From JAOACQ01 sp049968515 (GTDB taxonomy: Bacteria > Spirochaetota > Brevinematia > Brevinematales > JAOACQ01), in assembly GCA_049968515.1 (NCBI GenBank), contig JBMFQR010000006.1, positions 1 to 64,000 on the forward strand: 64,000 bases of DNA, given 5' to 3'. Below, in pieces: positions 34,518-43,927 of the stretch (within the stretch, counting starts at the first letter, position 1; the number at the start of each line of letters is the position of its first letter). The position numbers were made by a program, and so were the translations under genes. The notes under the pieces were generated by a model, which saw only the letters and a list, made by a program, of their open reading frames with translations, searched no databases and was not told the DNA's origin.

Positions 34518-36077
34518 GTGTCAGTTTATAAGTCGAAAATAGGCAAAAATTTTTTGATATGGCTAATCTGGTCTCTACTTTATGGGCTATCCTTTCCCAC
34601 ATATAACCTAAGTTTTTTAATATGGTTTGCTTTTGTACCAGTTATTGTATTTACCTATGAAAACCCTTTATGGAAAACGACAGTATATTCTTTTTCTTTC
34701 AGCTTTATCTTTTTTATTCTGACACTTTACTGGATATATGGCTTCTGGTTACCAGCTCCATTCCTTATGTTTCCTATTTATGCCCTGTATTATTCATTTG
34801 CCTTTCTTTCTGCTGGAATTATAGCGAAAAAGTTTCCGAAAATAAGGCTTTTCTCTTTCCCGTTAAGCTGGACATCAATGGAATTACTAAGAAGCACGGG
34901 TTTTCATGGCTTTCAGTGGAATATTTTAGCTCATTCCCAGTGGAATATTTTATCTCTCATACAGAGTGTAGATATTTTTGGTCCCTACGGAATAGGTTTC
35001 TTAATATTGGTTATAAATGCCACAATTGCAGAAATATTTATTACTTATATGGAAGAAAAGAAAATATCTTTTGCACTCAAAAAGCATAAAGCAATTATTA
35101 TTCTTTCTTCTACAATATTTTTATTGAATTTTATATATGGGATTTTTTCAAGTCTTCATTACAAAAATATTATTAAGAAATCGCCTGTCGAAAGAGTGGC
35201 TTTACTACAACCCAATACTCCTTCAAGAGGTCCCTGGTGGAGTAAGAGATGGGAAAACTATGGCATTTTCTGGAGACTTCATGCCGAGGCAATGCTTAAA
35301 GAACCTGAATTCATAATCTGGTCAGAAACAATGATTAAAAACTATATCTGGTATTATCTTAATAGATTTTCTCCGGAAGATGAGGTTTGCAAATTTAATA
35401 TCAGATTTGTCAAAATGCCAAAAGAATTCGGAATTCCGATTCTTCTGACAAGCCCGGATACAGTTGATGAAATAAGTAATTACAACACTGCGGATTATAT
35501 TGACCCCGAAAGTGAGAAGATTCAAAGAAATGCAAAAATACATTTAGTTCCTTTCGGTGAATGGCTGCCGGGCTACGACAGAGTACCCTTTGTCAGAAAG
35601 CTAATGGAGATCGAGGGTGCAGGTTCTTTTGTGCCTTCAAAGGAATTCAATGTCATACAAGGAAGGAAGTCAAGATTCAGAGTTTTGATATGTTATGAGG
35701 ATATGTTTTCTTCACTTGCCAGAAAGTTTATACCAAAAGGGGTTAATTACTTTATAAATGGAACAAACGATGGGTGGGCTTATAAACTCGGCTTCAAGCA
35801 TCCTATGTACCAGCATCTTGCCGGTGCCATAATTACAGCTATATCGGTGAGAAGACCAATAGCAAGGGCTGCAAATACTGGCATTACAGGTATAATTCTT
35901 CCAGATGGGAGACTTGATGGAAATATTGGCACCTACAACAGAGGATTCTTTGTCGGAAATGTCCCCCTCATAAACGAAAAAATAGTCACATTTTATGTCA
36001 GAGCAGGTTTCATTTTTCCCTATCTAATTTTTTTATTCTATGTTATAATATACGGGTGCGCAATTTTTAAAAAATAA
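34518..36077 (+). CDS. lnt: Apolipoprotein N-acyltransferase
   Basis: A 519-aa inner-membrane enzyme that adds the third acyl chain to lipoproteins, usually a mark of diderm bacteria. About six N-terminal helices precede a nitrilase-fold periplasmic domain with the catalytic Glu (IIWSETM), Lys and Cys (VLICYEDMF). One more helix ends the protein. GTG start after GGGAG. Its presence supports the lipobox calls elsewhere in the window. Confidence 0.92.
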   Translation: MSVYKSKIGKNFLIWLIWSLLYGLSFPTYNLSFLIWFAFVPVIVFTYENPLWKTTVYSFSFSFIFFILTLYWIYGFWLPAPFLMFPIYALYYSFAFLSAGIIAKKFPKIRLFSFPLSWTSMELLRSTGFHGFQWNILAHSQWNILSLIQSVDIFGPYGIGFLILVINATIAEIFITYMEEKKISFALKKHKAIIILSSTIFLLNFIYGIFSSLHYKNIIKKSPVERVALLQPNTPSRGPWWSKRWENYGIFWRLHAEAMLKEPEFIIWSETMIKNYIWYYLNRFSPEDEVCKFNIRFVKMPKEFGIPILLTSPDTVDEISNYNTADYIDPESEKIQRNAKIHLVPFGEWLPGYDRVPFVRKLMEIEGAGSFVPSKEFNVIQGRKSRFRVLICYEDMFSSLARKFIPKGVNYFINGTNDGWAYKLGFKHPMYQHLAGAIITAISVRRPIARAANTGITGIILPDGRLDGNIGTYNRGFFVGNVPLINEKIVTFYVRAGFIFPYLIFLFYVIIYGCAIFKK

Positions 36078-36094
36078 CTTCTGTGAGGGAAAAA

Positions 36095-37075
36095 TTGAAC
36101 AACTATCTTGAATTTATGCTTTTTGATTCTGATTTAGAGCCATCTGGTCTACCTGATGGAATGGTTTTTCTTGAGGGAGAAAAACTTCTTCTGCTTGAAG
36201 AAAAAGAAAAAAAGCTCAAAGAGCTTTTTACTGCCAAGGGCTATAAGAAGGTGGTTCCGCCAGCTTTTGAGTACTATGAGACCTATGAAAAGGCTGGCGG
36301 AGAACAGGTTGCAAGAAGAAGCTTTTCTTTCAAGGATAAAGATGGAAAGCTTTTATCCTTGAGATTTGATATGACCACTCCCATTGCGAGAATGGTGGCA
36401 CACAGGTACAAGAATGTGAAGAGATTGAAATTTTATTATTGTGGAAATGTATATAGAGAACAACCATTTCACAAAGGGAAATTGAGACAGATAAGGCAAA
36501 CCGGAATTGAATTTATAGGAGAAAACTCCTTTGCTGCAGAACTTGAGGTTATAGAGATTTTTAGAGATAGCCTATCATTGCTTTCTGATAATTATGTTAT
36601 AGTCATTGGCGATGTAAGACCTTACAAAAAGATTTTAGAGAAACTTAACCTCGGTGAAACAAAAACAAAGGCTGTGGAAAAGATTTTTAATAGAAAGGAT
36701 CTAACCTCTCTTGAAATATTGTTAAGGGATATAGACTCAGAGGAAAAAGATAAAGAATACTTAATAAACCTTATTAATTTCACTGGTAAACCAGAGATTT
36801 TAAGAAAAGAATTAAAAGATAAATTTCCAGAAGATATCTGCAGTATAATGGAAGATTTTTTCGGGTTATATGACAGGCTTTCAATATTAACAAAAGATAA
36901 GATAATCTTTGACTTTGCAATGATTAAAGATTTTTCTTACTATTCATCACTTACAATGGAAGGCTATATTGAGGGCAAGGGCTATGCCGTTGGCAGTGGA
37001 GGAAGATATGATGAATTATTTAAAAGATTTGAGTGTGATTTGCCAGCCATAGGTTTTGCTATTCAATTAGATTAA
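36095..37075 (+). CDS. hisZ: ATP phosphoribosyltransferase regulatory subunit (HisZ-like)
   Basis: A 326-aa protein with a histidyl-tRNA-synthetase-like class II core (LRFDMTTPIARMVAHRYK, YYCGNVYRE, GSGGRYDELF) but no C-terminal anticodon-binding domain, which is the hallmark of HisZ. HisZ partners short-form HisG in histidine synthesis. No hisG is in the window. I favour TTG at 36095, about 5 nt after GAGGGA; the in-frame GTG at 36083 lacks a site. Confidence 0.82.
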   Translation: MNNYLEFMLFDSDLEPSGLPDGMVFLEGEKLLLLEEKEKKLKELFTAKGYKKVVPPAFEYYETYEKAGGEQVARRSFSFKDKDGKLLSLRFDMTTPIARMVAHRYKNVKRLKFYYCGNVYREQPFHKGKLRQIRQTGIEFIGENSFAAELEVIEIFRDSLSLLSDNYVIVIGDVRPYKKILEKLNLGETKTKAVEKIFNRKDLTSLEILLRDIDSEEKDKEYLINLINFTGKPEILRKELKDKFPEDICSIMEDFFGLYDRLSILTKDKIIFDFAMIKDFSYYSSLTMEGYIEGKGYAVGSGGRYDELFKRFECDLPAIGFAIQLD

Positions 37076-37113
37076 GAATTACGAATTATAAAAAATAATT
37101 TCAGGGGTATAAA

Positions 37114-38388
37114 ATGATTTATATAATTACCGGAACTCAATGGGGAGATGAGGGAAAGGCAAAGGTAGTGGATTTTTTTGCACCTGATTTTGACTTTGTT
37201 GTAAGATTTCAGGGAGGTGCAAATGCCGGTCACACTGTAAGGTTTAAAGAGAAAAGGTTTGTTTTTCATCTTATCCCGTCTGGCATTTTAAGAGAGAATG
37301 TCGTCTGCATAGTTGGCAACGGAGTTGTAGTTGAACTTTCGGAGCTTGTAAAGGAGATCGAGCTTATTTCAAAGGAGATTGATATAGATAGAAGATTATG
37401 GATAAGTAATAAAGCTCATATTGTAATGCCCTATCATAAGCTTATGGATATGTCAAAGGAAAAAATTTCGGGTGCTAACATTGGTACAACTCTCAGAGGG
37501 ATTGGTCCTTGCTATGTAGATAAAGCTGACAGATTGGGAATAAGAATGTGTGATCTCTTGGGTAGAAAAGAGGATCTGACTGAAAAAATCAAAAAAGCTT
37601 ACGAAGTGAAAAAATTCCTCTTTGAAAACTACTACAGGCTTGAAAATATACCATCCATTGAAAGTATAGTCGATGAGGTGTGTGGTTATACAGATAGAAT
37701 TGCAAAATATATTGCCGACACAGAAAAAATTCTTCGAGATGCCCACAGGGAAAGAAAAAACATTCTTTTTGAGGGAGCACAGGGTGGATTGCTGGATGTT
37801 GATTTTGGTACATATCCTTACGTTACCTCATCAAATACAATCTCTGCCGGTGCACTTACAGGCAGTGGTATAGGTGCCTTTGATATTGCAAATATCGTAG
37901 GAATTACTAAGGCTTATATTACAAGGGTTGGTGGCGGACCATTTCCCACAGAATTGAAGGATGAAACAGGAGAATTCTTAAGAGAAAAGGGTATGGAGTT
38001 TGGTGCCACAACAGGCAGGCCAAGAAGATGTGGCTGGTTTGATGGAGTGGCAACAAAATATTCTGTCGATATAAATGGGATAAAAGAGATTTTTCTTACA
38101 AAGATTGATGTTCTTGATGGACTTGATAAAATAAGTGTGTGCACTCAATATGAGACATCAAATGGAAAATATAAAAATTACTTTCCTGCTGATTCTCAAG
38201 AACTTGCCTCTGTAAAGCCAGTATATGTAGAATTACCGGGGTGGAATGAGAAGACTTTTGGAGTAAGAGAATATAGAAAACTCCCGGATAATGCAAAAAG
38301 ATATATTGAATTCATTGAGACTTTACTGGAAAGGAAAATCTCATATATCTCTACAGGATTTGAAAGAGATGATGTGATAATAAGATAA
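37114..38388 (+). CDS. purA: Adenylosuccinate synthetase
   Basis: A 424-aa enzyme converting IMP and aspartate to adenylosuccinate with GTP. The signature is GTQWGDEGKAK with Ala16 in place of the usual second Gly of GDEGKGK; NAGHTV with the catalytic His is intact, as is TTGRPRRCGWFD. The stop codon is 1 nt from the 3' end of the opposing tRNA-Tyr gene. Confidence 0.96.
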   Translation: MIYIITGTQWGDEGKAKVVDFFAPDFDFVVRFQGGANAGHTVRFKEKRFVFHLIPSGILRENVVCIVGNGVVVELSELVKEIELISKEIDIDRRLWISNKAHIVMPYHKLMDMSKEKISGANIGTTLRGIGPCYVDKADRLGIRMCDLLGRKEDLTEKIKKAYEVKKFLFENYYRLENIPSIESIVDEVCGYTDRIAKYIADTEKILRDAHRERKNILFEGAQGGLLDVDFGTYPYVTSSNTISAGALTGSGIGAFDIANIVGITKAYITRVGGGPFPTELKDETGEFLREKGMEFGATTGRPRRCGWFDGVATKYSVDINGIKEIFLTKIDVLDGLDKISVCTQYETSNGKYKNYFPADSQELASVKPVYVELPGWNEKTFGVREYRKLPDNAKRYIEFIETLLERKISYISTGFERDDVIIR

Positions 38389-38389
38389 A

Positions 38390-38472
38390 TGGGCAGGGGT
38401 GGATTCGAACCACCGAAGGCAATCGCCAGCAGATTTACAGTCTGCCCCCTTTGGCCACTCGGGTACCTACCC
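38390..38472 (-). tRNA. tRNA-Tyr (GUA)
   Basis: Reading the minus strand, GGGTAGG (complement of 38466-38472) pairs with CCTGCCC (complement of 38391-38397) with one U-G pair; the discriminator is A. The anticodon GTA corresponds to 38436-38438. A long variable arm is present, as in bacterial tRNA-Tyr. CCA is not encoded. Confidence 0.96.
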
Positions 38473-38492
38473 AATCATCGCTTCAGTAATAT

Positions 38493-38521
38493 ATTTTACA
38501 TAAAAATTCTGAAATTGTCAA
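38493..38521 (-). promoter_or_regulatory. Promoter of tRNA-Tyr
   Basis: On the minus strand TTGACA (complement of 38516-38521) and TAAAAT (complement of 38493-38498) are 17 bp apart, 20 bp upstream of the tRNA. Confidence 0.8.
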
Positions 38522-38646
38522 CTTAGTGAATTGAATTTGTAAAAGCCTTTTATTTTATAAATTTACACCTTACAGATGAACAGGTTAACAAAAACCTCCA
38601 GAAGATATTATAACACAAGTGGGGATGCAAGAAGTTTTTGAAAAGT

Positions 38647-40320
38647 TTATCTACCTTTTCTATTTTTTAACTTTGCCCAACTATCTTTCAAGGTTACTGT
38701 TCTGTTAAAGATAAGCTTTCCCTCTTTTGCTGCCTTTGAATCAAGACAGAAATATCCAATTCTCAAAAACTGATAATTTTCGCCTACCTTTGCATCTTTT
38801 AAAGCCTCTTCACCGTAGCATTTCTCTTTAATTACAAGAGAGGCTGGATTTAATTCCTCTCTCCAGTTTTCTCCAACTTCTGGGACAAGGAAAAGATTGT
38901 CATATAGATTTACCTGTAAGGGTAAGGCAAATTTTAGGGAAACCCAGTGAAGTGTCCCCTTTACCATTCTTCCATCCGGGCTCCCGCCACCCCTTGATTC
39001 AGGGTCGTATGTGCATATTAGCTCCGTTACCTCGCCCTGCTCATTCTTAATAACTTCCTTGCAGGTAATATAGTAAGCATACTTAAGCCTTACCTCTTTA
39101 CCCGGCGAGAGTCTGAAATAATCCTTCGGAGGATTTTCCATAAAGTCATCTCTTTCAATGTATAATTCTCTTGTGAAGGCTATCTTTCTTGTCCCGACGG
39201 ATGGATCTTCTGGATTATTCTCAGCGTCAAAGTATTCTACTCTGTCAGACGGGTAGTTTTCAATCGTAACCTTTAAAGGATTTATAACAACCATTCTTCT
39301 TAGTGCCCTTTTATTCAGGTCTTCACGAATGGCATATTCAAGCATTGAAAGTTCTACAGTGCTATTTGCCTTTGCAACTCCTACCATTTTGACAAAACTC
39401 TTTATGGCTTCAGGTGTATAACCCCTTCTTCTTAATCCACTCAAGGTTGGCATTCTTGGGTCATCCCACCCATCAACAAAACCCTCCTCCACCAGTGCAA
39501 GAAGCTTTCTCTTTGACAATACTGTATATGTTATATTAAGCCTTGCAAACTCTATCTGTTTTGGTCTCGGGGCTGGAAATAGCTTTTCTAAAAACCAGTC
39601 GTAAAGAGACCTGTGGTCTTCAAACTCAAGTGTACAAAGGGAGTGTGTTATACCCTCAAAGTAATCGGAAAGGGGATGGGCAAAGTCATACATTGGATAA
39701 ATGCACCATTTGTCTTTCGTTCTGTGATGAGCGGCCCTCATAATTCTGTAGATTACTGGATCACGCATATTGATATTGCCAGAAGCCATATCTATCTTTG
39801 CCCTCAGGGTTTTAGAGCCATCCGGAAATTCTCCAGCTCTCATTCTTTCAAAGAGGTCTAAATTTTCTTCTATACTTCTGTTTCTATAGGGACTTTCTCT
39901 ACCCGGCTCTTTTAAAGTACCCCTGTATTCTTTTATTTCTTCAGGGGAAAGATCGCATACATAGGCAAGTCCCATCTTTATCAGTCTTACCGCACATTCA
40001 TAGAATCTTTCGTAGTAGTCAGAAGCATATTTCACTTCTCCATTCCAGTTAAAGCCAAGCCACTTAATATCCTCTTTTATTGATTCAACATATTCCACAT
40101 CTTCTTTCATGGGATTCGTGTCATCCATTCTCAAATTGCATTTTCCGCCAAACTTTTCAGCTATTCCAAAATCAACACATATAGCCTTTGCATGTCCTAT
40201 GTGGAGATAGCCATTTGGCTCCGGGGGAAATCTTGTGATAACTTTATCATAAACCCCCTTTTTCAAATCCTCTTCAATAATCTCCTCTATGAAATTCTTT
40301 TCGATTAAATTTTCCGCCAT
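38647..40320 (-). CDS. glnS: Glutaminyl-tRNA synthetase
   Basis: A 557-aa class I enzyme with the GlnRS-type HIGH motif (PPEPNGYLHIGHAK) and KMSKS variant VLSKRK, followed by the two beta-barrel anticodon domains. Many bacteria lack GlnRS and use GatCAB; this genome has both glnS and gltX. It lies downstream of the GH10 gene on the same strand. Confidence 0.97.
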   Translation of the reverse strand: MAENLIEKNFIEEIIEEDLKKGVYDKVITRFPPEPNGYLHIGHAKAICVDFGIAEKFGGKCNLRMDDTNPMKEDVEYVESIKEDIKWLGFNWNGEVKYASDYYERFYECAVRLIKMGLAYVCDLSPEEIKEYRGTLKEPGRESPYRNRSIEENLDLFERMRAGEFPDGSKTLRAKIDMASGNINMRDPVIYRIMRAAHHRTKDKWCIYPMYDFAHPLSDYFEGITHSLCTLEFEDHRSLYDWFLEKLFPAPRPKQIEFARLNITYTVLSKRKLLALVEEGFVDGWDDPRMPTLSGLRRRGYTPEAIKSFVKMVGVAKANSTVELSMLEYAIREDLNKRALRRMVVINPLKVTIENYPSDRVEYFDAENNPEDPSVGTRKIAFTRELYIERDDFMENPPKDYFRLSPGKEVRLKYAYYITCKEVIKNEQGEVTELICTYDPESRGGGSPDGRMVKGTLHWVSLKFALPLQVNLYDNLFLVPEVGENWREELNPASLVIKEKCYGEEALKDAKVGENYQFLRIGYFCLDSKAAKEGKLIFNRTVTLKDSWAKLKNRKGR

Positions 40321-40404
40321 TATGAGCCTTTATTTTAAGAATATAGAATATTTTAAACTAAAAATCTTCTTTTATCAAAAAATAATGGCTTTGAGTTTTA
40401 AAAA

Positions 40405-41904
40405 TTATTCAAGAGCTTCCATAATAGCATAGTATGCTTTTTTTCTATTGTAATTTTTATCAAATATCAAAGCATCTCCATACGAATTATCATAAAACCA
40501 TGGGATCCATGAGTACTTATCAGTAAATCCCCATAGAAGGATAGCTTTAACATTTTGGTTTGATAGAGCCATTGTAAATAGCTGCTTATAGATATCTGCT
40601 TGCTTGTTTATATCAATATCCTTTGCGGGCATTGGAATTCTTACGTCCACTTCTGTGATATGTATCTCTACACCGAGCCCAGCAAGTCTCTGTAAATTTG
40701 CAGCAAAATTATCGTTCATAGGATAGCCGCTTGTATCAATATGCATCTGGAGCCCTACACCATCGATAAGCCCTTTGGCTTTTAAATTGCTTACAAGAAG
40801 GAAGGTTTCATATGATTTATTGTTCCATCCGTTATAGCCTTCATTACCGTAATCGTTATAAAAGAGTTTCGCAGTTGGGTCAGCAGCTCTTGCAAGACTA
40901 AAGGCATATTCTACATATTGATTTCCAAGATTTGTCCACCAGAAGCTTTTTCTTAAAGAATTTGGATATCCACTTGTAGTAGGGTCATCATCTATTGCTT
41001 CATTTACGACATCCCAGTAGCTGACTTTGTTTGAATATCTTTTCATTACAGTGTAAATGTGATTTGATAGAATATTGCTTATTGCCGTTGGATTAATTAT
41101 AGTTGAAACCCAGCTACTTTGTAGATGCCATAGAAGAGTATGCCCTCTAATCTTCATATTGTTTGCAATTGCTGTGTTTACTATCAGGTCTGCATTTGCG
41201 TAGTCAAAGTTATTGCTTGATGGCTCAATTAATTCAAATTTCATATGATTTTCTGGAACAACCATGTTAAATTCTCTAACAAGAGTGTTTGAGTATAAAG
41301 GTTCATTTTTTAAAGGATCTGGTGTTACGGCTGCCCCTATATAAATTCCTCTAAGTGATGCAAGGAGTCTTAAAGTCTTTTCTTTTGGATTAATGTTGAA
41401 AAAGTTTCCAATATTCCAGTTTGATAGATTATCAAAAAAAGTTGGATTTGATATTTTTTCTTCATCGTTATTTGATATAGAAAGTATGTCAAGCATCACT
41501 ATTTGCGAGGGATTTATGTTTGAAAGTGCAAATATGACTCTTACATTTGTAGAGTAAGTTAAATTAGGACTAAAAGAATATGTGCGTGTAACAAATCTAT
41601 TTGTTAGATTGAAGTTTGTTTCAAAAAGCAAATTGTCTGAAATATAGAGTCTTATATAACCATAGCCATAGTTTGTTATGGAAGCCGATTTTACCCTTAT
41701 GATAGTCTCCTTTGAAAGATCTAAGTTTACTTCTTGTTCTATAACATTGGTAAGACCTAAAAGAGCAGTACTGCTTGATATTTCAATATAGTATAGATCA
41801 AAATCTGTAATTTTTGAACTGGTTGAATTATTTTCATTTGAAGGAACATTGCTACACCCAGCATATAAAAGAATCAATAAGATGGCCAAAAATCTTAGTT
41901 TCAT
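40405..41904 (-). CDS. GH10 endo-beta-1,4-xylanase, lipoprotein
   Basis: A 499-aa surface enzyme for xylan. The signal peptide ends in the lipobox LYAGC with C17 as lipidation site. Residues about 30-145 form a beta-rich domain, probably carbohydrate-binding. The GH10 barrel (about 180-499) has the acid/base E302 in WDVVNEAIDD and the nucleophile E418 in IHITEVDVRI, with RGHTLLWH, FYNDYG and LWGFTDKYSWIPWF. A GAGGAGG precedes the ATG. A product for the intracellular GH5 enzyme is plausible but the substrates may differ. Confidence 0.94.
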   Translation of the reverse strand: MKLRFLAILLILLYAGCSNVPSNENNSTSSKITDFDLYYIEISSSTALLGLTNVIEQEVNLDLSKETIIRVKSASITNYGYGYIRLYISDNLLFETNFNLTNRFVTRTYSFSPNLTYSTNVRVIFALSNINPSQIVMLDILSISNNDEEKISNPTFFDNLSNWNIGNFFNINPKEKTLRLLASLRGIYIGAAVTPDPLKNEPLYSNTLVREFNMVVPENHMKFELIEPSSNNFDYANADLIVNTAIANNMKIRGHTLLWHLQSSWVSTIINPTAISNILSNHIYTVMKRYSNKVSYWDVVNEAIDDDPTTSGYPNSLRKSFWWTNLGNQYVEYAFSLARAADPTAKLFYNDYGNEGYNGWNNKSYETFLLVSNLKAKGLIDGVGLQMHIDTSGYPMNDNFAANLQRLAGLGVEIHITEVDVRIPMPAKDIDINKQADIYKQLFTMALSNQNVKAILLWGFTDKYSWIPWFYDNSYGDALIFDKNYNRKKAYYAIMEALE

Positions 41905-42126
41905 ATAAACCTCCTCTAAAATTTCAATAATATTATTACTTTATTTTAAAATAAAAACTGAAAAAATTCTTATTTTTTCATTCCTTCGCAAATGCTTAAA
42001 AACATAGTTGAGAATTATAATAGTGTTTCATTGGTAGTGTTAATCTCAATGAATAGATAAAAATATTTTATAGGGCTTACTTTTTAGTTAAGTATAGTTA
42101 AAAAACAAATGAAAAGGAGAAATTAA
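41905..42126. other. AT-rich intergenic region between GH10 and rny
   Basis: No ORF or RNA gene is recognisable. A weak plus-strand promoter (TTGGTA, 17 bp, TAGATA, near 42030-42060) could drive the small ORF that follows. Confidence 0.4.
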
Positions 42127-42240
42127 ATGATAATAAAGTTAGTGTATAAATTTTTTACTTTCCTTGGAGAAACTATTCCACTATTGACTTGGAATGACAC
42201 TGGTAAAACTTTACTTTTTAATTCCTTGACACTAATTTAA
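42127..42240 (+). CDS. Possible 37-residue small protein
   Basis: ATG at 42127 follows AAAGGAG with 7-nt spacing, a better site than many genes here have. The product (MIIKLVYKFFTFLGETIPLL at the start) has a hydrophobic N-terminal half. It matches nothing I know. It could be a real small protein, a leader peptide for rny, or chance. Confidence 0.35.
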   Translation: MIIKLVYKFFTFLGETIPLLTWNDTGKTLLFNSLTLI

Positions 42241-42254
42241 AATGAAGTTAAATT
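42226..42254 (+). promoter_or_regulatory. Promoter of rny
   Basis: TTGACA (42226-42231) and TAAATT (42249-42254) are spaced 17 bp. An inverted repeat TTAACAAA/TTTGTTAA (42270-42277 with 42282-42289) in the leader abuts the Shine-Dalgarno AAGGGG and could hide or expose it. Confidence 0.62.
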
Positions 42255-42299
42255 ATATGGGTTAGTTTTTTAACAAATTTTTTTGTTAAGGGGATTTTT

Positions 42300-43835
42300 A
42301 TGAACGGCGCAACATTATTGTTTGCTATCCCCTCTCTTGTTATAGGAATTGTAGTGGGATATTTAATAAGAATAGTTATTGCGAGATACCGATTAAATTC
42401 TGCTGAAGAGAAAGTAAAGGAGATTTTAGAGGAGGCAGAAAGAGAAGCAGAAACAAGAAAAAAAGAGGCTATTTTAGAAGCAAAAGACAGGCTATTAGAG
42501 GAAAGAAAAAAGCTGGAAGAAGAATTTAAGGAGAAATCTTACGAAATTCAGCAATCCCAGAGAAGACTTATTCAGAAAGAGGATTTTCTTGATAAGAAGT
42601 ATGAGTTTATGCAGAAGAAGGAAAGAGAGCTTGAAGAGGAAGAAAAGAATATCAAGAAAAAGTCAGCTGAGTTACAGAAAGCCTATGAGAAGCACATCAA
42701 GGAGTTAGAGCGTGTAGCAAAAATGACTGCAGAGGAAGCTAAAAAGGCTCTGATGAATGAGATGCTTGAAGAAGCAAAGAGAGAGTCGCTGGTCTATATT
42801 AAGAAGATTGAAGAAGAGGCAAAGGAAGAGGCAGAAAAGAAATCACGAGAGATAATTGTTTCTGCAATACAGAGAAATGCTGCAGATGTGACGGCAGAAA
42901 AGACAATTTCTACTATTACATTACCTAATGACGAGATGAAGGGGAGAATTATTGGTAGGGAGGGAAGGAATATAAGAGCTTTTGAATCTATAGCGGGGGT
43001 TGATCTTGTTATTGATGATACTCCTGAAGTGGTTGTCATTTCCTCCTTTGATCCTTACAGAAGGGAGATTGCAAAGCTATCACTTGAAAAATTGATTGCA
43101 GATGGAAGAATCCATCCTGCAAGAATAGAAGAGATTATTGCAAAGGTAGAAAAGGAGATTTCACAAGAGATATTTGAGGATGGAAAGAGAGCCTGTATAG
43201 AGCTCAAGATTAATCTTCCAAGAGACCTATACTCCTATATAGGTAAGCTGAAATACAGAACGAGCTATGGGCAGAATGTATATTATCACTCAATCGAAGT
43301 TGCAAACATAGCAGGCATAATAGCAGGGGAGGTAAACTCCAATGTAGATTATGCAAAGATGGCTGGCTTATTGCACGATATTGGCAAGGGGATAAACACT
43401 ATTGGCGAAGGAGTTCACTCAACCTTGGGAGCTGAAGTTGCTCACAAGTATGGGTTACCGGAAAATGTAGTGAATGCAATAGCAGCCCATCATGGAGAGG
43501 TTGAGGCAAAGTTTATTGAGGCACCAATCGTTATGGCTGCGGATGCCATATCGGCTTCAAGACCCGGTGCGAGAAGAGAATCATTTGAAGACTATCTGAA
43601 AAGATTGCAGACACTTGAAGCTATAGCTACCTCCTTTGAAGGTATTGAGAAGGCTTATGCGATTCAGGCCGGTAGAGAGGTAAGGGTCTTCGTGAAAAGT
43701 GATATTGTTACAGATGAAAAGGCATATCTTATAGCGAGAGATATTGCCAGAAAGATTGAGAGCGAAATGAAATATCCGGGACAGATAAAAGTAACATTGA
43801 TAAGAGAAACAAGGGTGATTGAGTACGCAAGGTAA
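42300..43835 (+). CDS. rny: Ribonuclease Y
   Basis: A 511-aa membrane-anchored endoribonuclease that starts bulk mRNA decay. Residues 1-25 are a membrane helix; 30-195 is a long coiled coil; the KH domain contains GRIIGREGRNIRAFE; the HD domain has HSIEVAN and LLHDIGKG. The C-terminal domain is complete. A single gene with its own promoter. Confidence 0.97.
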   Translation: MNGATLLFAIPSLVIGIVVGYLIRIVIARYRLNSAEEKVKEILEEAEREAETRKKEAILEAKDRLLEERKKLEEEFKEKSYEIQQSQRRLIQKEDFLDKKYEFMQKKERELEEEEKNIKKKSAELQKAYEKHIKELERVAKMTAEEAKKALMNEMLEEAKRESLVYIKKIEEEAKEEAEKKSREIIVSAIQRNAADVTAEKTISTITLPNDEMKGRIIGREGRNIRAFESIAGVDLVIDDTPEVVVISSFDPYRREIAKLSLEKLIADGRIHPARIEEIIAKVEKEISQEIFEDGKRACIELKINLPRDLYSYIGKLKYRTSYGQNVYYHSIEVANIAGIIAGEVNSNVDYAKMAGLLHDIGKGINTIGEGVHSTLGAEVAHKYGLPENVVNAIAAHHGEVEAKFIEAPIVMAADAISASRPGARRESFEDYLKRLQTLEAIATSFEGIEKAYAIQAGREVRVFVKSDIVTDEKAYLIARDIARKIESEMKYPGQIKVTLIRETRVIEYAR

Positions 43836-43842
43836 TAAAAGT

Positions 43843-43905
43843 AAGGGATTTCACTCTCACTGCTTTAGGCAGTGGGAGTGTGTCTATGTTAACCTTAAAT
43901 CCCTT
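43843..43905 (+). other. Nested inverted repeats downstream of rny
   Basis: AAGGGATTT (43843-43851) pairs with AAATCCCTT (43897-43905). Inside lies a 12-bp hairpin (43852-43863 with 43869-43880, one G-T pair). No clear T-tract follows. It may be a terminator variant, an mRNA 3'-end structure, or a leader element for the HemL-like gene that starts 22 bp later. Confidence 0.55.
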
Positions 43906-43927
43906 TATTGTTTAAAACGGGTTTTAT

